Below, piece after piece: positions 50,256-59,237 of a DNA stretch of 64,000 bases. Numbering within the stretch: the first letter of the stretch is position 1; each line of letters opens with the position of its first letter. The position numbers were made by a program, and so were the translations under genes. The stretch comes from a bacterium. Its GTDB lineage: Bacteria; Sysuimicrobiota; Sysuimicrobiia; Sysuimicrobiales; Humicultoraceae. Location of the stretch: positions 1-64,000 of the forward strand of contig JAVHLI010000003.1 in assembly GCA_031082185.1 (NCBI GenBank), given 5' to 3'. The notes beneath the pieces are model-generated. The model saw only the letters and a list, made by a program, of their open reading frames with translations. It did no database searches and was not told where the DNA came from.

Positions 50256-51856
50256 TTGGCGCCCTCCCCTCCGGAACACGGCCCGGGCCCTTCCTTCAGG
50301 AAGATGCGATACCCGCGGTCCTCTCCCTGCAGGCGCGCGCCCGCGGGAAGCGACGTTGGGGTCCACCATGACGGCTGGTGAGGAGGAACGACGACAAACA
50401 GCCGCCTGTGGCGGCAGATCGCTCCTACCAGATCATCGGGACTCTCAACCCAGATTATGTGGCGGCCGGAGTAGAAGCCGAGCGAGGCGGACGTGTTCAT
50501 GGCCACCGCGGCCACCGCATCGGAAGGGCGCGCCTCCTGGGCTATCGCTCGGGCAATCCGCGGCAGGGGACGATATCGCTCCATAGCCGGAAGCGTGAGG
50601 TGAACGAGCACCGGCACGGCGACCACAGGTGTCAGCAGCAGCGCCGCCAGGGCTGGAGGCGGGCGGCGGATCAGCAGAAGGCCGGCAGCCAGCAGCGGGC
50701 CTGCGGCGAAGACGGCGGCGGCGGCGGCCAGCGGGACGCGCAGATCCAGCATCTCGGCGGGGAACTTGATCCATCCGTAGAGCGCGATCGCCGCCACGAA
50801 CGCCGCCGCGGTTGCCGCCAGGAGCCCAGTTGCCATCCGCATCAAGCCGGCCGTCTGCTCCTCCCACAGGCGCGCAATCCCGATCGCCAGCAACGGGTAG
50901 ACCGGCAGGATGTAGTTGGGCAGCTTGGTACCGGCCAGTGAGTAGAAGAGCAGCGTGATTCCGCACCACAGGAGGATCACCTGGCTGCCCAGCTCGCGGC
51001 GCCGCCGCGCGTGGTAGGCGACCGCAGCGGGCAGGAACGCGGTCCAGGGAAAGGCCCCTACGATCAGGACCGGAACGTAATACCACCACGGTCCGGGTTG
51101 GTTCTCGACCACGCCGAAGAAACGGCTGAACAGGTAGTAGCCGACCGCGCTGCGGAGAAACGGCTCGCCGTGGCGCAGCGCCTCGATCAGATACCACGAG
51201 AGCCCGATCAGGCAGAAGAAAGCCGGACCCAGTAGCGGAGTCCTGCGCCAGGCGGACCAGTCGCGCCGGACCAACCACAGCCCGACCACGGCCATGGCAG
51301 GCAGCAACAATCCAATCGGCCCTTTCGTCAGGGTGGCCAGGCCTGCCCACACCCATGCCCACACCGCGGCGCGGCCGGAGCCGCCGGTGTAGGCGACCAG
51401 ATACATGTAGAGCGCCAGCAGCATGAACAGCACCAGCGTGGGATCGAACACGCCCAGCCGCGACTGGACCAGGAACTGGAATGTCGTGGCCAGGATTGCC
51501 GCGGCAAGCACTCCGGTTGCGGGCCCGTAGAACAGCCGTGCCAGCAAGAAGGTAACGCCAACCGCGCCGGCGCCGGATATCGCGGACCAGATCCGCACGG
51601 TGGCCTCGGTAAACCCGAACGCCCATCCGGTCATGGCCTGGAGCCAGAAGAAGAGGGGAGGGTGCACGAACCACGGCCGGCCGTTGCTGTGCAGGGTGAT
51701 CGGATCGCCGGTTTCTAGGATCTCACGCGAAACGCCGGCGTACTTGGGCTCATCCTGATCCCAAAGGGTACCCGCGCCGAGGCCGTATCCGAAGAGCAGT
51801 AACGCGGCCAGGGTGATCGCCAGCAGCCGCCTGTACTCCGCCCGGCCTCCGATCAC
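50252..51856 (-). CDS. GT83-type membrane glycosyltransferase (ArnT/PMT-like)
   Basis: This protein of about 534 residues is a polytopic glycosyltransferase that likely uses a lipid-linked sugar. GTG 51856, overlapping the LptF stop, is chosen; ATG 51913 is an alternative. The catalytic periplasmic loop carries WDQDEPKYAGVSREILETGDPITLHSNGRPWFVHPPLFFWL, with the Asp-Glu typical of PMT/ArnT enzymes. About 11 membrane helices follow, then a C-terminal periplasmic segment. Beside the LPS transport genes it may modify lipid A or another envelope glycolipid. Confidence 0.8.
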   Translation of the reverse strand: MIGGRAEYRRLLAITLAALLLFGYGLGAGTLWDQDEPKYAGVSREILETGDPITLHSNGRPWFVHPPLFFWLQAMTGWAFGFTEATVRIWSAISGAGAVGVTFLLARLFYGPATGVLAAAILATTFQFLVQSRLGVFDPTLVLFMLLALYMYLVAYTGGSGRAAVWAWVWAGLATLTKGPIGLLLPAMAVVGLWLVRRDWSAWRRTPLLGPAFFCLIGLSWYLIEALRHGEPFLRSAVGYYLFSRFFGVVENQPGPWWYYVPVLIVGAFPWTAFLPAAVAYHARRRRELGSQVILLWCGITLLFYSLAGTKLPNYILPVYPLLAIGIARLWEEQTAGLMRMATGLLAATAAAFVAAIALYGWIKFPAEMLDLRVPLAAAAAVFAAGPLLAAGLLLIRRPPPALAALLLTPVVAVPVLVHLTLPAMERYRPLPRIARAIAQEARPSDAVAAVAMNTSASLGFYSGRHIIWVESPDDLVGAICRHRRLFVVVPPHQPSWWTPTSLPAGARLQGEDRGYRIFLKEGPGPCSGGEGAK

Positions 51857-52923
51857 CGGGCGAACCACAGGAGGCAGCCACCGCCGGTTGCCACCATTAG
51901 GTTCGGCAACCATGCTGCCCAGAAGGCAGGGATCTGGCCGCGCTCTCCGAGCGTGATCGTAATGGACATCAGGAGGTAGTAGGCCAGGAGCACCAGCACC
52001 GTGATCCCAAGGCCCGTAGACCGGCCCGACCGGTGCGGCCGCAGCCCCAGAGGCACCGCCAGCAGAGCGAAGATGAGACTGCTCGCCGGAAGAGCCAGCT
52101 TGGCCTGGAGGTTGACGGCGTAGCGCACGGCACTCTCCCCGGCTGAGCGGAGCGTGGCGATCTGAGCGCGCAGCTCGCCGATCGTCATCTCGCTGGGATC
52201 GCGGCGCGGGACCGCTATTTGCTTCGGCGTGCGTACCAGGGCCACCCGCATCTCGTCGAACGTGGTCGCCACCCCGGAGCCGGCTCCGAGCAGGTACAGG
52301 GTCCCCTGCTTCAGTATCCACCCCTGCGGCGCGTAGCGGGCCTGCCCGGCTTCGATCAGGCGCGCCGGCCGGCCTCCTTGAAACTGGGTGATGACCACGC
52401 CGTACATCGTGCCGTCACTCGTGTGGAGTTCGCGCGCGTAGAACACCGAGTCCACACCGTCCACGGGTTCGCGGAAGAGCACGTGTTGATGGACCGGCCG
52501 GGGTTGGGCCTGAAGTGCCTCGCTTAGGATCTCGCGGTAGCGCGTCTCAGTTCGGGGCACCACCCACTCGCTCATGCCCAGCGACGTCACGGTTACTGCC
52601 GCGCCTACGGCCAGCACGGGCAGCGCGATGCGGGCCAGGCTCCAGCCGGTGGTGCGCAGGGCGGTGATCTCATTGCGATCGCTGAGCCTACCGGTGGCCA
52701 GCAGCGTGGCCAGTAGCGTGGCCATCGGCAGGCCGTAGACCGCGAGGTACGGCACCCGCAGCACCAGGAGGAACAGGTTGGTTCTGATGGGCACGCCTGA
52801 ATCGGCCGCCAATCGCGCCAGAAAGAACAGGTGGTTGACCAGCAGCAGCGTGGTGAAGACCGCGACACCGAACAGGAAGATGCCGCCGACCTCGCGCAGG
52901 ATGTAACGGTCAATCAACCGCAT
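51853..52923 (-). CDS. lptF: LPS export ABC transporter permease, LptF/LptG family
   Basis: The 356-residue inner-membrane permease matches the YjgP/YjgQ family. An N-terminal MRLIDRYILREVGGIFLFGVAVFTTLLLVNHLFFLARL helix leads to the DRNEITALRTTGWSLARIALP coupling segment. A periplasmic beta-jellyroll fills residues ~125-270, and three C-terminal helices close the protein. It extracts LPS with LptB and the bridge LptC-LptA. Only one LptF/G-type gene is present here, so either a second lies elsewhere or it acts as a homodimer. The gene name LptF rather than LptG is tentative. Confidence 0.88.
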   Translation of the reverse strand: MRLIDRYILREVGGIFLFGVAVFTTLLLVNHLFFLARLAADSGVPIRTNLFLLVLRVPYLAVYGLPMATLLATLLATGRLSDRNEITALRTTGWSLARIALPVLAVGAAVTVTSLGMSEWVVPRTETRYREILSEALQAQPRPVHQHVLFREPVDGVDSVFYARELHTSDGTMYGVVITQFQGGRPARLIEAGQARYAPQGWILKQGTLYLLGAGSGVATTFDEMRVALVRTPKQIAVPRRDPSEMTIGELRAQIATLRSAGESAVRYAVNLQAKLALPASSLIFALLAVPLGLRPHRSGRSTGLGITVLVLLAYYLLMSITITLGERGQIPAFWAAWLPNLMVATGGGCLLWFAR

Positions 52924-52928
52924 CGGCG

Positions 52929-53645
52929 TCAGAGCCGGAACCGCTCGCCCAGGTAGAACCGCCGGGCGTCCTCACTGGCCATTATCTCCTCGGCGGTCCC
53001 CGCGAACAGGATGCGGCCTTCATGGATGATCTCCGACCGGTTGGTGATCGCCAGGGTATCCCGCACATTGTGGTCGGTTATCACCACGCCCAGCCCACGC
53101 CGGCGTAAGTGCACGACCACCTCCTGGATCTCGGCCACCGACTTCGGGTCCACGCCGGTGAACGGCTCGTCCAGCAGGATGAACGACGGCTCCATGGCAA
53201 TCACCCGCGCTATCTCTACGCGGCGACGCTCTCCGCCGGAGAGCGTCGCCCCAAGCTGGTGGCGCAGGCGGGTCAATTCGAACTCCTCGATCAACCGGTC
53301 CGCCATCTCCTGCCGCGCGGCCCTGGGCCTGCCGTTGGCTTCCAGGACCGCCGCGATGTTCTCCTCAACCGTAAGGCCGCGAAACACCGAAGGCTCCTGG
53401 CTCAGGTAGCCGATCCCGCGCCGCGCGCGCAGGTGAACCGGCAGGTTGGTGATCGGCTGGTCGTCGAGCCAGACGTCACCGGCGTCAGGACGGATGAGAC
53501 CCACGATCATGTAGAAGGTCGTGGTCTTGCCGGCGCCGTTGGGCCCGAGCAGGCCGACGATCTCCCCGCGTTCAACGCTGAGGTCCACGCCGTCCACCAC
53601 GGCGCGACGGCCGTAGTGCTTGAAAAGCCCTCTCGCTGCCAGCAT
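52929..53645 (-). CDS. lptB: LPS export ABC transporter ATPase LptB
   Basis: The 238-residue ATPase has Walker A GPNGAGKTTTFYMIVGL, the LptB Q-loop region YLSQEPSVFRGLTVEENI, signature LSGGERRRVEIARVIAM, Walker B FILLDEPFTGVDP and switch VITDHNVRDTL. It closes on ATP to drive the LptF/G dimer. Its length and the RRRxEIARA signature fit LptB rather than a branched-chain amino-acid transporter. It follows the lptA-like gene by 11 bases. Confidence 0.93.
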   Translation of the reverse strand: MLAARGLFKHYGRRAVVDGVDLSVERGEIVGLLGPNGAGKTTTFYMIVGLIRPDAGDVWLDDQPITNLPVHLRARRGIGYLSQEPSVFRGLTVEENIAAVLEANGRPRAARQEMADRLIEEFELTRLRHQLGATLSGGERRRVEIARVIAMEPSFILLDEPFTGVDPKSVAEIQEVVVHLRRRGLGVVITDHNVRDTLAITNRSEIIHEGRILFAGTAEEIMASEDARRFYLGERFRL

Positions 53646-53656
53646 CCGGTCGCCCC

Positions 53657-54499
53657 CTAAGGCGGTACGACGGTCAACCGCGGGGTTCCGCGGGCCGTGA
53701 TCCTCGTGCCGTCCAGGTCCACGTCAATCTGCTCGGCCGTCAGCCGGTCGCGCCCCCGGTCCACGCGCGCGTCGCCGGTCAGCGTGGCCCGGCCCTCCTT
53801 CAGGAAGATCTCCACCCGGCGCGCGCTGCCCGAGAGGTCCCCGCGGCGCAGCCGCGCCGATCCGATCCCGCGGCCGATCTCCTCGTCCATCAGGAGCGTG
53901 ATGAGGTCGGCCGTCATCTGGGCATCCCTGAACCGCGCCTCGGGCTCGCCGGTGGCGGTAGCGGTCCGGGTGGCATCATCGTACTCCAGGCGCCGGCCTG
54001 AGAGCCTCCATTCTCCACGGAGGAGCAGGACCCCACCGGTCGCAACGAACCGCCTGGTCTTGAGCGACCCCTCGACCTCAGGGGCGGTCAGCGTTGCGGT
54101 TTGGTCTCCGCGCCCACTTGTCACCCGCACCGCGCCCCTGGCACGGATGCGATCATCACCCAGGTGGAACTCGACCGAGTCGGCCCGCACGACCAGGTTC
54201 GCGTCGGCAAGTTCGGCACCGGCCTCCGCTGTCAGAACCCGCGCGCGCTGGTCGTAGCGGATGCGGGGCGAGCGCAGAACCGTCGTGCCTCGCGTTGCGA
54301 CCGCCGGCGTGCCCTCTGCGCGCCAGATCCCGCTGCCCTCGTCGTACTCCACGTAGGTCGCGCCGGAAAGCTCGATGACCGAGGTTCCGGCGGCGGTCGG
54401 TGCCTGTGCCCGCGCCACAGGGCTCCAGGACGCCCAGAGCGCGACCGCCGCGCAGACCGCCGCGCACTGACCGGGGAGGCTACTGCGCAACCGTAACAC
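53657..54499 (-). CDS. lptA: Periplasmic LPS-bridge protein, LptA/OstA-like
   Basis: This 280-residue exported protein has a signal segment (CAAVCAAVALWASWSPVARAQA) and then a repetitive beta-jellyroll typical of the OstA/LptA domain, with strands such as GTSVIELSGATYVEYDEGSGIWRAEG and VRADSVEFHLGDDRIRARGAVRV. It is longer than E. coli LptA (about 185 residues), as if two jellyroll blocks were joined. It would carry LPS across the periplasm between LptC and an LptD that is not in this window. It overlaps lptC by 20 bases. Confidence 0.85.
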   Translation of the reverse strand: MLRLRSSLPGQCAAVCAAVALWASWSPVARAQAPTAAGTSVIELSGATYVEYDEGSGIWRAEGTPAVATRGTTVLRSPRIRYDQRARVLTAEAGAELADANLVVRADSVEFHLGDDRIRARGAVRVTSGRGDQTATLTAPEVEGSLKTRRFVATGGVLLLRGEWRLSGRRLEYDDATRTATATGEPEARFRDAQMTADLITLLMDEEIGRGIGSARLRRGDLSGSARRVEIFLKEGRATLTGDARVDRGRDRLTAEQIDVDLDGTRITARGTPRLTVVPP

Positions 54500-55079
54500 G
54501 GATGTTACCGCTCATCCGGGTGCGCTGCAGCGACACGTCCGCGACCAGATGGTCCCCATGTACTATCATGCCGGACTGGCGCAGTGTCACGCTTCCAGAG
54601 GCCTCGATCTGTTGCGTCTTGGGAAACCACCGGACCACGTCGGCCTCCAATGTGTGTCCCGAGGTCGCCCGCGCACGCACGCGGCCCGATAGCGTAACAT
54701 TGCGCGTGGCCACGTAGAAGGTGCCGCGCGGAGCAGAGAAGGCGATGGCCGGCTCACCCGCTTGAAAGTACGTGCCCTCGACCGCGGCAAGCGTGGCCGT
54801 GCTTGAAGCGCTGTCCACGGCCACCGACTCCGCGCGGATGTCCCACTGACGGCGGCCCGCGGCGTCAACCGTCGAGATGGCCGTTCCCTCAACTTCAATC
54901 GGTGGTAGGCGGGCCGCCCGCGGGCTTGGAGATGGCCCGGCTGTTGGACTCGCCGTCGGTCCGGCGGCCAAGCCGGGACGGCCGGGCGCGGGTTCGGGCG
55001 TCTGCAGCAACGCCCAGATGACGAGAGGTATCACGGCGATGCCCAGGCCGATTGCTATCCACCGTCCGCTTCGGGACAT
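54480..55079 (-). CDS. lptC: LPS export protein LptC
   Basis: The 199-residue membrane-anchored protein has one N-terminal helix (WIAIGLGIAVIPLVIWALLQ), a Pro/Ala-rich linker and a beta-jellyroll (IEVEGTAISTVDAAGRRQWDIRAESVAVD, EGTYFQAGEPAIAFSAPRGTFYVATRNVTLSGRVRA). It docks LptA and accepts LPS from LptBFG. Gene order lptC-lptA-lptB-lptF on the minus strand supports the assignment. Confidence 0.88.
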   Translation of the reverse strand: MSRSGRWIAIGLGIAVIPLVIWALLQTPEPAPGRPGLAAGPTASPTAGPSPSPRAARLPPIEVEGTAISTVDAAGRRQWDIRAESVAVDSASSTATLAAVEGTYFQAGEPAIAFSAPRGTFYVATRNVTLSGRVRARATSGHTLEADVVRWFPKTQQIEASGSVTLRQSGMIVHGDHLVADVSLQRTRMSGNIRVTVAQ

Positions 55080-55107
55080 CGCCGCTACGCCTCCTTGGCC
55101 GCCGGCC

Positions 55108-56280
55108 TCATCTTACCGGACGGCTCGATGGGCGTTCAAGGCCGGAGGCGGCGGACAGCACCTCCGCGGCTGCGCGCCGCGCGGCGCCCGGAGGTCCCAA
55201 CGCTTCCGCCAGGGAGCGCAGCCGGGTTGCGATCGCCTCTCGCGCCGACGCGTCGCGGAGCAGTGCCAGGACTGTGCGGCTCATTTCATCGGCGGTGGCT
55301 CGGTGTTGAAGCAGCTCCGGCACGATCTGTTCTCCTGCCATGATGTTGGGAATCGAGACCCAGCGCACGTTGAACGCCGCCCGCGCGTACCACCAGGTTG
55401 GACGCGAGACACGGTAGGTAATCACCATCGGCACGCCGAGGATCATCGCCTCAACGGCGGCGGTCCCGGATGCCATCAACAGCACGGTGCTCGCCGCCAT
55501 GACGTCGCGCGATCCGGGAACGATCGCCACCGGAAGGCCAGACGAAGCAACGGCCGCGGCCAGCCGGTCGCGGAAAGCCGGGGAGGCGACGGCCATCGCG
55601 AACTCCACACCGGGTGAAGCGGCGCGGACGGTGCGGGCGGCCTCCAGCATGGGCAAAAGGAGTGCATCCAACTCGAGTCCACGGCTGCCCGGGAGCAAAC
55701 CGACCACCGGCGCAGCGGGTGCAATCCCGATCCGGGCCCGCGCGCCCTCCGCCCCGCCGATCGAACGCGCCAGGTCGGCCGCAGGATGCCCGACGAAGGC
55801 GACATCGGCGCCGGCGCGGCGGTAGGCCTCTGCCTCAAATGGGAAGATGGCCAGCAGGCGGGCGCCGAGCGCGGCGACGCGGGCGGCACGATTCCCTCTG
55901 CGAATCGCGACCATGGGCGGGACGTAGTACACCGCCGGGATGCGTCCCCTGAGCCGCTTCAGCAGCGCCAGGTTGAAACCGGGGAAATCAATGAGCACCA
56001 GCGCATGCGGCGGGTCGGCCACGAGCCGGTCCACGAGCCCGGACAGGCGGCGTAGAAAGGGCGACAGGCGCCGCGCTGCCTCAAACCAGCCGATGACGCC
56101 CCAATCGCTGCTGTCCGCAACTAGCGAAACCCCTGCCGCCTCCATGTGGCGTCCGCCGATTCCCTGCATGCACACCGTGGGGTCCAGCGCGGCGAGCGCG
56201 CGCGCCAGTTCAGCACCGTGTAGGTCGCCTGAGACCTCCCCTGCCACCAGGAAGAGCCGGAGGGGTCTAGCTGTGTGCAT
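55108..56280 (-). CDS. lpxB: Lipid-A-disaccharide synthase
   Basis: This 390-residue GT19 enzyme joins UDP-2,3-diacylglucosamine and lipid X into the lipid A disaccharide. Signatures are LFLVAGEVSGDLHGAELARAL at the start, IDFPGFNLALLKRLR, IPAVYYVPPMVAIRRG and the UDP-binding GLLPGSRGLEL with ASGTAAVEAMILGVPMVITYR. The start at 56280 is used because the family begins there; its 14-base overlap with lpxI suggests coupled translation. Confidence 0.95.
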   Translation of the reverse strand: MHTARPLRLFLVAGEVSGDLHGAELARALAALDPTVCMQGIGGRHMEAAGVSLVADSSDWGVIGWFEAARRLSPFLRRLSGLVDRLVADPPHALVLIDFPGFNLALLKRLRGRIPAVYYVPPMVAIRRGNRAARVAALGARLLAIFPFEAEAYRRAGADVAFVGHPAADLARSIGGAEGARARIGIAPAAPVVGLLPGSRGLELDALLLPMLEAARTVRAASPGVEFAMAVASPAFRDRLAAAVASSGLPVAIVPGSRDVMAASTVLLMASGTAAVEAMILGVPMVITYRVSRPTWWYARAAFNVRWVSIPNIMAGEQIVPELLQHRATADEMSRTVLALLRDASAREAIATRLRSLAEALGPPGAARRAAAEVLSAASGLERPSSRPVR

Positions 56281-57106
56281 GAACCGGCGTGCCCAGCCGC
56301 GGTGTATCGGCGGCGACCACCGTGATTCCCGCCGCGTCGGCATCGGCAATCATCCGGTCCCGCTGGATGATCAGCGTGCGGTGTGCGTCAATGCCCAACA
56401 CCCGTGCCGAGGCCTCGCGCATCGTCGTGATCGTATCCGGGCCGACCGTCGGGATGTCGAACCTGGGATCCTGATAGTTCCGGCTGACCTTCACCACAAC
56501 CGTCCCCGCCGCGATGGCGCCGGCGCGCCGGATCGTGAGATCGGTGCCCTCCGCGGCCTCCACGGCCAGGATGACCCCGCGGCGCACCACCACCGTCTGT
56601 CCAACATCCAGGTCTGCGATGCGCCTGGCCACCGACCGTCCAAATCGCAGGTCCTCCTCTTCTTCGGGCGAGGGCGCGCGTGCCGTCAACACGCCTGTCG
56701 GGGCCAGCATGTCTCCCACGAACACCGTCTGGTCAAGCAGCACGATACCCTGCCCTGCCAGCAACGCGGCCAGATGTCGAAAAAGCGGAACGTCACGGTG
56801 GTCGCTGGCGCTCGCCATCACGCGTTCCATCATGGCGTCGCCGCGGGCCAGTAACTCCTCCCGGCCGAAACGGCCCGCGACCAGCACCTCGCGGACGCGG
56901 TGGGTCCGGAGCGTATCGAGCACCTCCTGCAGCGCGCCGGGTGAGCAGCGCTGGTAGTGATCAGCCAGATCCAGGAGGGCCGACGATTCGCCGGCGACCT
57001 GCAGGCACACCAGGGCGAGCCCGCGGGACTTGATGGCCCTGGCGATGACCTCGGGGAAGAACCCCGTCCCTGCCAGCAGGCCTATTATTCCGCTCTGGGT
57101 TGCCAT
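56267..57106 (-). CDS. lpxI: UDP-2,3-diacylglucosamine diphosphatase LpxI
   Basis: The 279-residue LpxI (DUF1009) protein cleaves UDP-2,3-diacylglucosamine to lipid X, replacing LpxH. Typical segments are [34 protein letters not shown], the GDxxxx-type FRHLAALLAGQGIVLLDQT, then DVGQTVVVRRGVILAVEAAEGTDLTIRRAG and FDIPTVGPDTITTMREA. The start at 57106 lies inside the lpxA 3' end, a 22-base overlap, so the two are translated together. Confidence 0.93.
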   Translation of the reverse strand: MATQSGIIGLLAGTGFFPEVIARAIKSRGLALVCLQVAGESSALLDLADHYQRCSPGALQEVLDTLRTHRVREVLVAGRFGREELLARGDAMMERVMASASDHRDVPLFRHLAALLAGQGIVLLDQTVFVGDMLAPTGVLTARAPSPEEEEDLRFGRSVARRIADLDVGQTVVVRRGVILAVEAAEGTDLTIRRAGAIAAGTVVVKVSRNYQDPRFDIPTVGPDTITTMREASARVLGIDAHRTLIIQRDRMIADADAAGITVVAADTPRLGTPVHAHS

Positions 57107-57912
57107 CGCACTATCCCCCGGGTGCGCTCTCTGGCCGACCGGATGAAGGCAAGGAACTCCTGCGCCACAGGGCTGTTGGCGGCTTCTGCCTCGATTGCCC
57201 GCAGCGCCTCTTCCATGGTGCGCCGCTCCCTGAAGAACTGCCGGAACACGCGCTGCAGCACGAGCCGTTCGGCCGGCGGCACGCCCTGGCGCTGCAGGCC
57301 GACCCGATTCAGGCCCACGGCCCTGGCCATGAGCCCGGCTGCCATCACGAACGGTGGCACGTCCTGGCGGGCTCCAGACAGCGCGGCCAGCATCACCAGC
57401 CGGCCAATGCGGACGAACTGGTGCACGCCTGAGAGGCCGCCCAGATAGGCCTGGTCCCCTACCTGGGCCCATCCGCCCAGTTGCGTTCCGCTGACGATCG
57501 TGGTGTCGCTGCCCACGACGCAGTTGTGGCTCACACGGACCGAGGACATGATGAAGTTCCTATCCCCAATGCGCGTCTCGTTTCCCTCGCCGGTGGCGCG
57601 TTCGATGCTGCAAAACTCGCTGAACCTGTTCCCGTCGCCGATGACGACGCGGGTCGGCTCCCCGCAGTAGGCCCGGTCTTGCGGCTGACCGCCGGCCACC
57701 ACGTGGGCGGCGAGCTGGTTGTCGCGACCCATCTCCACGTTGTCGTGAATCACGGAGTGCGGGCCAATCACGGTCCCGGACCCGACAACGGTGTTTGCTC
57801 CAACCACGGCGTAGGCGCCTATCTCAACGCCATCTTCCAGGCGCGCGCTCGCATGCACGATCGCGGTCGGATGCACGACGACACCCACGGAACCGGTGCT
57901 AGGATCGCGCAT
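57085..57912 (-). CDS. lpxA: UDP-N-acetylglucosamine acyltransferase
   Basis: This 275-residue left-handed beta-helix enzyme adds the first acyl chain of lipid A. The hexapeptide repeats begin at [39 protein letters not shown]. The catalytic His is in [13 protein letters not shown] and the substrate region is [16 protein letters not shown]. The C-terminal helical domain ends near [11 protein letters not shown]. It overlaps fabZ by 14 bases and lpxI by 22 bases. Confidence 0.96.
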   Translation of the reverse strand: MRDPSTGSVGVVVHPTAIVHASARLEDGVEIGAYAVVGANTVVGSGTVIGPHSVIHDNVEMGRDNQLAAHVVAGGQPQDRAYCGEPTRVVIGDGNRFSEFCSIERATGEGNETRIGDRNFIMSSVRVSHNCVVGSDTTIVSGTQLGGWAQVGDQAYLGGLSGVHQFVRIGRLVMLAALSGARQDVPPFVMAAGLMARAVGLNRVGLQRQGVPPAERLVLQRVFRQFFRERRTMEEALRAIEAEAANSPVAQEFLAFIRSARERTRGIVRWQPRAE

Positions 57913-58378
57913 CGTCGTCCACCCGCGGATCCGCCTGCCCCACCGTCTCGGCCTCTACCGAGAAGAAGAACGTCAGCGTCCCTTCGGCAACGAGATTACC
58001 GTCCACGCGTGCCTCGGCCTGAACCTTCAGGAACCTGCCCCGGTGCTTGACGAGATCCACGCGGACAACCATCTGGTCGCCGGGCACCACGCGGCGGCGG
58101 AACCGAACGCCGTCTATGGCCCCGAAGTAGGCGAGACGTCCGCGCAGTTCGGGGTCGTCCAGCACCAGGCAGGCGGCGACCTGCGCCATCGTCTCGACCA
58201 CGAGCACGCCCGGCATCACCGGATGGCCGGGAATGTGGCCGACGAAAAACGGCTCGTTGATTGTCACGTTCTTTATCCCGGTGATGCTCCGCCCGGGGTC
58301 GAGGGCGATGATACGATCCACCAGCAGGAAGGGATACCGGTGGGGCATCACCTTCTGTATCTTCTCAATGTCCCACAT
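57899..58378 (-). CDS. fabZ: 3-hydroxyacyl-ACP dehydratase FabZ
   Basis: The 159-residue hot-dog-fold dehydratase acts in fatty acid synthesis and supplies acyl chains. The start at 58378 has GGAGG nearby and gives [23 protein letters not shown], in which the His of [10 protein letters not shown] is catalytic. The second catalytic residue is Glu in [27 protein letters not shown] provides the canonical central motif (here [12 protein letters not shown]). The lpxC-fabZ-lpxA order is a conserved cluster. Confidence 0.96.
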   Translation of the reverse strand: MWDIEKIQKVMPHRYPFLLVDRIIALDPGRSITGIKNVTINEPFFVGHIPGHPVMPGVLVVETMAQVAACLVLDDPELRGRLAYFGAIDGVRFRRRVVPGDQMVVRVDLVKHRGRFLKVQAEARVDGNLVAEGTLTFFFSVEAETVGQADPRVDDDARS

Positions 58379-58388
58379 GCCGGCCTCC

Positions 58389-59237
58389 TTACGCATCACG
58401 GCCGCCTCCAAACCGCCGTGCGATCTCCCGGGCTAGGGCCACGTGCAGCCCGTGTCCGGCGCGTACCGCCACGATGTGCGCGCGAACGGGACGGCCGAGC
58501 AGCCCCAGATCGCCTATGGCATCGAGGATCTTGTGCCGCGCCATCTCGTTGGGGAACCGTGGCTCGTTGAGGAACCCGTCCGGACCTATGGCCAGGACCG
58601 TCTCCAGCGATACCCCGCGTGCCATCCCCTGGGCCCGCAGCGCTTCGATCTCCGCCGCCATGCCCCATGTGCGGGCCGGGGCGATAGAGGCGGCGTAGTC
58701 GTCCAGGTCCTCCCGGAACTCGGCCATCTGCGGCGCCATCGAGGCCGCGTTCGCGGTGACCACATAGGTCACCCGGAACCGTTCGCAGGGCATGGCCGCG
58801 ATCATGCTGCCGCCCTCGCTCACCCAGACCGGCTCGTCCGGCACCATTGGCGCCCTCGGCGCGTCCTGATTCACAGTCCCCGCTGCCTGCAGGGCCTCAA
58901 CGAAGATCAGCGCGCTGCCGTCTCCGCACGGTAGCTCCTCTCCCTCCACTTCGACCAGCAGGTTATCGATCCCCAACCCGCACGCGGCAGATATGAGGTG
59001 CTCCACCGTTGCCACGCGTACGGAGCCGCCGAGCACGATGCTCCGCGCCGTTGCCACTACTTCCTCAAGGCGTGCGGGAATAGGCGTTGCGCCGGCCACA
59101 TCGGTCCGGAGGAACGCGATGCCAGCACCGGCAGGCGCCGGCAGCAGGCGCGCAACGGCCGGCGCGCCACTATGGAGGCCGGCCCCCCGGATCGTGACCG
59201 GACGGGCAATCGTGCGCTGGCAGCCGCCGGTAATCAC
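58389..59237 (-). CDS. lpxC: UDP-3-O-acyl-N-acetylglucosamine deacetylase
   Basis: This 282-residue zinc hydrolase is the committed step of lipid A synthesis. The zinc ligands are His in [23 protein letters not shown], then His and Asp in [14 protein letters not shown], with the catalytic His in [13 protein letters not shown]. The substrate residue region LPCGDGSAL is intact. It starts with GTG 59237, overlapping the upstream unknown gene's stop by four bases. LpxC is normally fused or adjacent to FabZ in this clade; here it is separate. Confidence 0.96.
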   Translation of the reverse strand: MITGGCQRTIARPVTIRGAGLHSGAPAVARLLPAPAGAGIAFLRTDVAGATPIPARLEEVVATARSIVLGGSVRVATVEHLISAACGLGIDNLLVEVEGEELPCGDGSALIFVEALQAAGTVNQDAPRAPMVPDEPVWVSEGGSMIAAMPCERFRVTYVVTANAASMAPQMAEFREDLDDYAASIAPARTWGMAAEIEALRAQGMARGVSLETVLAIGPDGFLNEPRFPNEMARHKILDAIGDLGLLGRPVRAHIVAVRAGHGLHVALAREIARRFGGGRDA